Assembly (NCBI RefSeq): GCF_000283155.1
Contig: NW_004454217.1
Location: 4,552,912 to 4,616,911, forward strand
DNA from: Ceratotherium simum simum
Taxonomy: Eukaryota > Chordata > Mammalia > Perissodactyla > Rhinocerotidae
Direction: 5' to 3'
DNA length: 64,000 nt
The notes beneath the pieces are model-generated. The model ran no database searches. It saw only the letters and a list, made by a program, of their open reading frames with translations, and was not told the DNA's origin. This document shows, one piece after another, positions 56,541 through 64,000 of the stretch. Numbering within the stretch: position 1 is the stretch's first letter; the number at the start of each line of letters is the position of its first letter. A program made the translations under genes and the position numbers.

Positions 56541-59500
56541 TTTGGGTACACTATTATGGCAAGAGCAATATGGAACTCAAAACAAAACATCCAGGGCAAA
56601 GACTGTTTCCCTGGTGAAGAATTATCAGCCTCACTTGAAGGTCTATAGGATGAATGGAGATGAAGGATCTTCCATGGTAAAATTTTTGAAATCATGTATC
56701 TGTTCAATCTTTCATTCTCTTTTTTAAAGAAAAATGAAAGCCAGAAATTGTTTGTGACCTATACATGATGACAGAATTGGTGAAGAGTTGGCAACATGGC
56801 TGATATTTTATATGATTTGTAACTTATTTGTCTTAAGGATAGAAAGGCAAATATATTTGTTTCATAAATATACTAATGCATACCCTCCACTCAAAATATC
56901 AGATTAAAAAGGACATATAAAAATATAATAGAGTTACTAAATGTAATATGATATCTCAAGCATAGCCTTGAAAGATTCCATGCCCATTTCTTCTTTGCTT
57001 TTCCTCTTCTAGTAATTCATGCCCCTGTTTTTATCAGGACACACATGAATGGTCTGTTTTTCATAAGAAAAGACTCTAGTTTAAATATGAAATATTCTAG
57101 GTTGTTCATTGACTATCATGGTTTTTACCAAACCAATGAAGCTACAAAAATAATGCGGAATATTTTTAAGAATAGAAAAATGCAACTTTTCTGTTATTCT
57201 TCTGCCCATATTGACCCAGGACTATTATTTATGCATAACATCCATGCTTATTTTTTCAAATTTAGTGTCATGTAATGAGAAGTGATTTAGTTCTAGACCC
57301 ATCAATGCCTTGGTTAGCTACGTCATCATGACTTAAGAAAATTTATTTCTTTGAGCCTCAATTTTCGTGTATATGAAATTAGAATAGAAAAAGTAAAAAT
57401 AAAGAAAATTAGGACATGCTTAATATCCACTCACCTCTAATTTCCTATGATTCTTTGCATCTTTGACTGTGTTTCTCTGTCTGTAGAATAAATGTCCCCA
57501 CCCTATTTAAAGGAAAGGAATCTTGAAACTGTCATTATTTTGTATTCACACACCTTCCAAAAAAGTATGAGCTTACACCTAGAGCTCTCCATGCTTTCTA
57601 GAGGCTGGCAGTTTGGCCAGCCTCTAAATAATGAGGCAAGAATTTATTTTTATAAGATTATGTAAGTACAAGTCTAGTTACCCGCTGGGCTCCATTTTTC
57701 CTAGGTAGACATTACCTGTGCTTATAAACAAACACTTGAGTACACAATTAAGTAATAGTATAATTCCACTGCTGATTTAATGTTTGTCCTCAGCTTGTCT
57801 CAATTTCTCTCCTAAAGTCAGTACAAAATCCTTTGGGTATCCATGTGACCCTTGCTGTTACTCACCAAACATGTTTATTCCTGTGTGTCTGCCAATCTGA
57901 ATTAATTGGTCATTAAAAAAGTTCCTTGTGCAATTTTCAGCAAAGCTCCTAACCTTACAGAATAGAAAATTTTGAAAAGATTAAGTTAGGTTTAACATCT
58001 TTTCACTTGGAAGTGACTTTGAAATCCCGTGCTAGAGAAACACTTTAAGGTTTCTTTCTGTAGTGACTTCATATTGTACCTCTTGGGAAATATATATTGT
58101 CTGTGCTATTGAGAATTTATTTTTGGCTGGCTTGGCCCCTGGAGATGTCACTCCCTCAAGAAGCTGAGCCTGTTAACCAAAAACACTGTGCAGCAGGACC
58201 AGAGGCAAAGTGGATTTTAGAATACCTCATGCCCTGGCCTGCTACAGTGCCTCAGTCTCTGCCCTCTTGAGACAAGAATCACACAGATGGTGTCTGTGGA
58301 AGTCTTACATTATGCAGGCTGGTCAGAAGAAGGAGCTAGCAGGAAGTTCTCGTAGAGATATCCTCCTGGTCCATGGCTGTAGAAGGCTGGTTACAGATTA
58401 ATATTGTTAGGTCTGTGTATTGTTTTCATCAGATCTGACTTGGACTTGAAAAATAGATCGACCTGTAATAGCAGGTCATGGAAGCCTGTTGAATTCCTCA
58501 GGAGTAAAGAGGATCATTCAAAAGAAATTTTTGGTTTATGGTAGCCAGTATTTCCAAGATGGGACAGAAATTAGCTCGGCCATCCCAGCTAATCTCAGTA
58601 AGTACAAGACATCTGAATGTAGAGATGAATGCTTAACTTCTCAAGGGAAGTCTACTTCATCCAAATATCATTTGTTCTCCTTTTGTGAATTTGAATGACT
58701 TTTTTTATTCATGTTTATTTTGTTTTGTTTTTTGGACAAAATGGATTTGGTAAATTAAAGCCTATTTTTCAAGATAGAAGTAAACAAATTGCACAGTGTA
58801 GTTGTATTGCCTACTATGTCCCTAGAATGACTGATTCATGTAAAGAAGGTGCAAAAATATATTTAATCCCATTACAAATTATAATAATGGTTCACAAACC
58901 CAGATTATGCCTCAGCAATCCTGATGTCTTAGAAAGAATAGTGATTTGGAGAATAAAAATTTGAGCCATAATTTTAGATTGATTGTAGTAGTTATGCAAA
59001 TGTAATTATAATTTTCTGTGCAGAAAAACATATTTAAATAGAAAGCACTGCAATGATCTTATTCAGAAGCTACTCTGGTGAATACTTTTACTGTAAAGAA
59101 TTTGGTGTATTTTAATAATTGTCAAGCAACCATTATGATTGTATTACTGTACTGTGTAATTTTCTTGAATTAGATATGTCTCTCTCTTTGTACAATTTTA
59201 ATTACCAAAAGTAATGACAAACCTTAGTAAATATGCTAATTGTACACAATAGCAATTTTCTCCATGCAGGCATAAAATTCTTGAAAATGTTTTTGCATTT
59301 CTAAAGGAAGAAGTCTGTACAGGGAACTCATATGAAAGCCACTGAGGACAGCTTGTATCTGCTCTGAGATTCATTAAAATCAAGGTGGGGTATCCTGCTC
59401 CAGCAAATACATTTCAAACAAGTTATTTTTTATGCTTTGAGGCTCTGCGTTACCATGGCTCTAGCTCTCATGTGATTGACTGAGGGAGAGAATTGGAGAA

Positions 59501-59654
59501 TTTGAACTCAATCCTAGCCTAATAATGATTTTAAATTATCAGTCTGAAGGTTTTTCTGTTATGTTACTTATAAAAAATCACTTTTTTTTTGGAACTGGTT
59601 TGATAATTCTGAGATCTGTGTAAGAAAAAAGGTAATTTAGTATGGAGACAGTTG
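56541..59654. other. Intron; hairpin at 57599-57626, otherwise nothing recognised
   Basis: TAGAGGCTGGC, loop AGTTTG, GCCAGCCTCTA makes a perfect 11-bp GC-rich stem in AT-rich DNA. No repeat or credible open frame elsewhere. Confidence 0.5.
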
Positions 59655-59810
59655 TTGCAGGGGACCTGCAGGGCCAGGGGTCAGAAGACCTTTGTCACAA
59701 ACTAACTCTATACTTGATATGAGTTTTCTTGTCTAAAAGAGAGGGAGAGGTGGTTGTTTAATGCTTTCTATGATGCCCTCTATCTTTAATATTCTTTGAG
59801 TCTAACACTA
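59655..59810 (+). mobile_element. MIR-class SINE remnant
   Basis: GGGTCAGAAGACCTTTGTCA, GAGTTTTCTTGTCTAAAAGA and TAATATTCTTTGAGTCTAAC resemble the element at 18985 in order; decayed. Confidence 0.4.
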
Positions 59811-60818
59811 GAGATTCTTGTTGATCTCCTGTCTTTAGTGAGAACCTTCTGTGCTCAGTGACTCCAGAGATTCTTTCAAAGTCACCAAAGTTCCACTCCT
59901 GACAAGGGATCATCAAGAACTATGGTAGTTCTCCTGACCATGGTGACTTCCCTGAGCTCGTGAAAAGTCTGCACATGAGGTAGAGCCAAGGCCAAGCATA
60001 TTTGGCTATTGACATAAAGGCTGTTTAAAGATTGTAAAAATTCTCTAAAGAGACTTTCAGCTAAACTTTTTGTTATTAATTGAACTTTTTGGGAAAAAAT
60101 AGTTGGTAGCTGTAAGATTGCTGATTGAGACCATCCTGAGCTTTCCTACTCAGTGATTTGCTAGCTTGCAGAGGTGTTTTGTGTCATTAATTTATTATGA
60201 AGAAATTCATTTGGCAGTAAACCAATGAACACAGTTTACATATTGCACCAATAAAGGCTTTGCTTCACCTCCAGTTACCTGCAGATATGTGAAGATTGGG
60301 GAAACAGCCGTTAACACTGAACCCAAAAACACTCTGCAAGGACTTACTGTTTGGGTTTGAGTGAGTTAGATGGTCCCTAAGTGGGTTAAACTCAAGTCTT
60401 ACACAATAGCACATAGCTGAGAGAAAGAGACATGGCGATAAAATAGCCTTCTCTTTCTGATGTGCTGAAATGATGGGACTCAGCATTATTACAATTTCCT
60501 TCCTTTTATTTCTTTCAAAAAGAGAAAGATGTGGCTATTAAATAATACCATAGAATGTAGGGAAACTGCTAAGGACAAAAATAAATACAGTTTTACAGAA
60601 AAAAAAGGAATTAATCTACTCACTTGGAAATTTTAAAATTGATAACCACCTTCCCCAACCATGCACACACCCCCTAGTGACGTTATGGCTTCTTTAATGT
60701 AGAATAATCTGGTTGTTTCAGTTGGGAAGCGTGTTGAGTAATCTTATGTTCTTTGTATAATTAGCAGACCAGAAAGAAAACTCCAGTCCTGAAGTAGAAA
60801 AGTTTCCTTTCCCCTCCA
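59811..60818. other. Intron, nothing recognised
   Basis: AT-rich sequence without a named repeat. Confidence 0.45.
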
Positions 60819-60824
60819 ATGACT

Positions 60825-61862
60825 TTTTTTTTTAATTGAAGTATAGTTGATATATAATATTATATGAGTTACAGGTATACAACATAGTGATTCAATATTT
60901 ATATACATTACAAAAATGATCACCACAGCAAGTCTAGTAACCATCCATCACCATACAAAGTTATTATGATATTATTAACTATATTCCCTGTGCTGTACAC
61001 TACATTTTCATGAGTTATTTATTTTATAACTGGAAGTTTGTACATCTTAATCCCCTTCACTTATTTTGCTCGTCCGTCCCCTCCGGTGATCACCAGTTTG
61101 TTCTTTGTATCTGAGAGTTTGTTTCTGTTTTCTTTTGTTTATTTGTTTGTTTTGTTTTTTAGATTCCACATTAAAATTAAATCATATGGTATTTGTCTTT
61201 CTCTACCTGACTTATTTCACTTAGCATAATACCCTCTTGGTGAACCCATTTGTTGTCGCAAGTGGCAAGATTTCATTCTTTTTTGTGGCTGAGTAATATT
61301 CCATTATATACCAATCTTCTTTATCCATTCATCTGTTGGACTGGACACAGTCATCTCAGTTACCTTGAAGGCACTTTGCAAACTGCTGCCTCTGCCCTGG
61401 GACTCAGAATGAGTGAGTTTGTGCACAAGCCCTTTAAGAGTGGAGTCTCTGTTTCCTATAGCCCTGTCTCTGTTTCCTATAGCCCTCTGGCTCTCCTGGA
61501 CATAAGCCTCACTGGTTTTCAAAGCCAGATTTTACGAGGTCTCATTTTTCTGGTGCAGTCACCTGGGCTCGGAAGCCCAATGTGGGGTTTGGACCGTCTG
61601 GGAGTACCTCCGGGGTTGTGACATCCCTCCCACTTATGTGTCACCAGGACATGGTTGTGAGTCCTGACTAGACTGCCTCTTTGCCTCTCCTACCCATCTC
61701 AATGTGGCTTTTTTTAAATATCCTTAGTTATGGAAAATCTATTCTGTTAGTCTTCAGGTCATTTTCAGCAATAGTTCTATATGTAGTTGTAGTTTTGGAG
61801 TGTCTGTGGGAGGAGGTAAGCTAAAGGTCTTTCTACTCTGCCATCTTGATCCAATCTCCCTG
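60825..61862 (-). mobile_element. L1 with both ends but a large internal deletion
   Basis: The left part (60825-61346) is minus-strand L1 3'UTR: a T-run, TAATTGAAGTATAGTTGATA, GAGTAATATTCCATTATATA and TCTTTATCCATTCATCTGTT. The right part (61350-61862) is minus-strand 5'UTR, whose sense strand starts GGGAGATTGGATCAAGATGG, then CAGAGTAGAAAGACCT. The join is near 61347-61350. Flanking atgact (60819-60824 and 61863-61868) is a short candidate duplication. ORF1 and nearly all of ORF2 are absent. Confidence 0.8.
61445..61486. repeat. Perfect 21-bp tandem duplication in L1 5'UTR
   Basis: GTCTCTGTTTCCTATAGCCC plus T occurs twice without mismatch. Confidence 0.95.
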
Positions 61863-61868
61863 ATGACT

Positions 61869-62494
61869 CTTGCTTAACAGATATGTCATCCTATTCCAGG
61901 TCACTTAGAAAGCCTCGTGTTTGGTCAATGATATTTAAAACATTGAACTTCTTATTTGGGGGATGTGTAAGTATTTGGGAAAACATAATACATAAAGTAT
62001 CTTCATATGTGAATGATCTTTTCTATTCTCCTGTTGATGGTTATACAAGTTTAAAGAAGATAAGTGAACTCTCTCATCAGATCCTTAATAAACCTCTTGG
62101 GTTTAGCATCCAAGTTTCATAATGAAGTCCAGAATTAGTTACTGGGAAGTTAAAAAGGAAAACTTTGTGTTTCTCTCTACTACGTTCTCACTACAACACT
62201 TCACTTCTGACACCAAATATATGGGTTTTCCACACCAAGCAATTTTCCATTTCTCTGCAGACACCAACTGGATGTCCTACAATTCAGTTCAATTCTAACA
62301 CTAACTACCTGGAGTTAGCATCACATCCCACAAGTTAAAAGGTTTAATCCCACAGCACTGCACCCTCTCAACTTCAGATGCCAATTTTAAGTCCAAGTTG
62401 TCACCTGTGTTTCTGACCAGCTAGCTATAAATCACTTTTATTTCATATTTAGAGTAAATTACTCCATTTTGTTCCCTTGATAGCAGAGAAACTT
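61869..62494. other. Intron, nothing recognised
   Basis: Ordinary AT-rich intronic sequence. Confidence 0.45.
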
Positions 62495-62670
62495 AAAGTT
62501 TTGTAAGGGACCTTGAAGGTCATGTAGTTCCACTGCCTACCTAGTATAGAAATTTCCTTCAGTATTCTTCATAGATGATCATCTAGCATCTCCTCAAATA
62601 TTTTTAGCCCTCAAAATAGCCTGTTCCATTGTTAAATAGTTCTGATTATAAAGTAATTTTGCCTTATCTG
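62495..62670. mobile_element. Ancient mammalian repeat remnant (CR1/L3-like?)
   Basis: GACCTTGAAGGTCATGTAGT, TCATCTAGCATCTCCTCAAA and CAAAATAGCCTGTTCCATTG resemble a very old interspersed repeat that I cannot assign with confidence. Confidence 0.3.
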
Positions 62671-62679
62671 ACAAATTTA

Positions 62680-63440
62680 ATAAAATTTATTGAATATTTA
62701 TTATCTACACTATATAAGGCCCAACTCCAGAAACAAAGATTAAAAAAATATGATTTATCCCTGCAGAGAGTTTTAATCAAGAGTAGAGTTTTGTATGCAA
62801 AGTGAAATGGGATTAGTACACTACATTTGTACATTTTTAGTGATACAATGAATATGCTCTAGGAGCAAAAACATCCGAGATTAGGCACTTTAAGTACCTA
62901 ATTGTGGAAAAGGGCATTTTATTCTGAAAGAGGGCATTTTATCTTCAAAGGTGGGCATATCAACAGGCAGAGATGAAGAAAAGAGCGACCTAAGAGATCA
63001 AGGGAGAGAATCCATACAAAGGTTCAGAGAATGGCAAAGAATAGGGTTAGGGTGGTGTGTGGAATGTATAAAGGGAAAACATATAACAGAAGTTTACAAA
63101 AGCACGTGATGGGCAGATAATAGAGAACCTGGTAAGGGGTTTGGGCTTGTTCTGTAGGCATTAAAGAGCCATTAATATTTTCAAGCCAGGGAATGGAGTT
63201 ATTAGAGCTGTGCTTTGGGAAAATGACTCCACCAGCTGGTTGTAAAATGATCTAATAAGGGAGAGTCTGGAAGCTGACAATTGCTAAGGAGACAGTTGCA
63301 ATAATTCAAGAAAGAGGTAATGAGAGTGAGAACTAGGGTAATGGCAGTGGGAATGTAATGTAGGCAAGGGGAACATTGCTGAATCAACAAGACTTGGCCA
63401 CTGATTGAACGTGAGGGTTGAGAATGGAGAGAATGGATGT
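62680..63440 (-). mobile_element. L2 LINE 3' region, long copy
   Basis: ATTTATTGAATATTTATTAT, GGTAAGGGGTTTGGGCTTGT, GACTCCACCAGCTGGTTGTA and GAGACAGTTGCAATAATTCA follow the reverse-complement L2 inward. Confidence 0.65.
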
Positions 63441-63474
63441 TAAAGAGAAAGAGGCAGACAAAGGGAGTTCCCTG

Positions 63475-63950
63475 TGCATAAGCACTTATTGAGGATCCAT
63501 TAGGTATAAGAACAGTGCTAGTCGCTGAGGCAAAAAGACAACTAAGGTGTGATTACAGCTTCACCCAACTTACATTTATTGTGTTATTTCAATAACACAC
63601 GTGCTAGTGGTAAGTAATACCTTCAAGAAGCTCTCTACAGCACGCAATAGCTTCCAATAAAACTAACAAATCAAACTGCTATAAAAATACTAGCCTTGGA
63701 TGGGCAGTAAGTTTTCCTCAGGTGGAGAATTAGGAGAAAATCATCCTAAGCAGAAGCTTCTGCATGAGCAAAGGCCTACGGTTGTGAACATGCACAGTGT
63801 TTTAAAGAACTGTAGTATTTGGTGCAGACATAGGGTAATTAGAATTCAGAAAATGGCAGAAGACGAGGATGGAAGTAATTTAGAGCAGATGTTTAGAGAA
63901 TCTACAAACAAGGTTAGACTTTAATTCTCAGAATAATGGGAAGCTCTAGA
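63475..63950 (-). mobile_element. L2 LINE 3' region
   Basis: CTTATTGAGGATCCATTAGG, ACAGTGCTAGTCGCTGAGGC, AGCTTCTGCATGAGCAAAGG and TTATTGTGTTATTTCAATAA mark a second minus-strand L2 copy next to the previous one. Confidence 0.6.
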
Positions 63951-64000
63951 AGAGTGTAATTTTTGTTGTTGCTATTGTTGTTTTGTTTTTAGCGGTAGTG
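63951..64000. other. Window edge, GTT-rich low-complexity end
   Basis: TTTTTGTTGTTGCTATTGTT and a further TTTTGTTTTT; no gene. Confidence 0.6.

Larger units (their letters stand above)
1..64000 (+). other. NRXN1: NRXN1 gene body, partial (internal part only)
   Basis: Neurexin-1 is a presynaptic single-pass adhesion receptor that binds neuroligins, cerebellins, LRRTMs and others through its LNS domains. The window holds two consecutive coding exons (13068-13157 and 14536-14855) in the same orientation and compatible phase, flanked by long introns, so the whole window is inferred to lie within the transcription unit. The first alpha and beta exons and the transmembrane and cytoplasmic exons are not seen here. 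The intron sizes (over 13 kb before, over 49 kb after) fit the very large size known for this gene in mammals. Paralogue choice rests on the second exon, whose motif beginning [16 protein letters not shown] is NRXN1-like; the NRXN3 equivalent, from memory, differs clearly. Confidence 0.93.
14856..64000 (+). other. NRXN1: NRXN1 intron downstream of the stalk exon (partial)
   Basis: More than 49 kb of intron follows the strong GTGAGT donor. The known downstream coding exons (SS5 region, transmembrane segment, cytoplasmic tail ending in a PDZ ligand) were not found by looking for their protein motifs. I also failed to find the short alternative first exon of the gamma form, though a manual search could miss it. 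The interval is mainly repeats, listed separately. Confidence 0.8.

Noticed and set aside
61250..61621. 123-codon plus-strand frame
   Set aside because: It is antisense to L1 5'UTR sequence and contains the 21-bp tandem duplication.
14856..64000. Search for the neurexin-1 gamma first exon and for the SS5/transmembrane exons
   Set aside because: I looked for the expected short start peptide and the TTDDILVASAEC-type continuation and found neither; they are probably outside the window, although a manual search can miss a very short exon.

Overview
The window is mammalian nuclear DNA lying inside one gene, neurexin-1 (NRXN1), transcribed on the + strand. Two coding exons are recognisable. The 90-base cassette exon at 13068-13157 is the splice-site-4 (SS4) insert of the last LNS domain. 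The 320-base exon at 14536-14855 encodes the end of that LNS domain and the start of the Ser/Thr-rich stalk. Its protein sequence matches NRXN1 rather than NRXN2 or NRXN3 as I know them. Everything else is intron: at least 13 kb upstream of SS4, 1.38 kb between the two exons, and more than 49 kb downstream. I see no other gene, no tRNA or rRNA, no CRISPR and nothing prokaryotic.

The lineage is perissodactyl, most likely horse. Five full-length SINEs and one shorter nested SINE are of the tRNA-derived equine ERE type; five of the six have clear target-site duplications (TSDs). The background is AT-rich, with ancient mammalian MIR, L2, MLT1/MST, MER5A and Tigger/MER2-like repeats.

Layout. 1-13 kb: upstream intron with ERE, MIR, L2, a solo LTR nested in a Tigger-type MITE, and a 60-bp L1 stub. 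13-15 kb: the two exons, with a dense TAAA-motif block just downstream of SS4 that matches the known SAM68/SLM control of this exon. 15-30 kb: L2/MIR, ERE, a GC-rich 0.6-kb island of unknown origin near 21 kb, and a solo LTR at 24.9 kb. 30-40 kb: MLT1/MST LTRs, two more LTRs and a complex nest at 38-40 kb. 40-50 kb: L2/MIR, two copies of an unrecognised element of about 170 bp, and AT-rich unique sequence. 50-54 kb: a twin-primed L1 carrying a nested ERE, another ERE, and an LTR-like piece between duplicated MIR cores. 54-64 kb: MER5A inside MIR, an internally deleted L1, and L2 blocks to the end.

No convincing new biological system is present. The functional interest is the SS4 splicing control region; the rest is mainly clean examples of retrotransposition and nesting, plus a few unexplained segments. 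Repeat family names come from recalled consensus sequences without any database search, so subfamily names are provisional.
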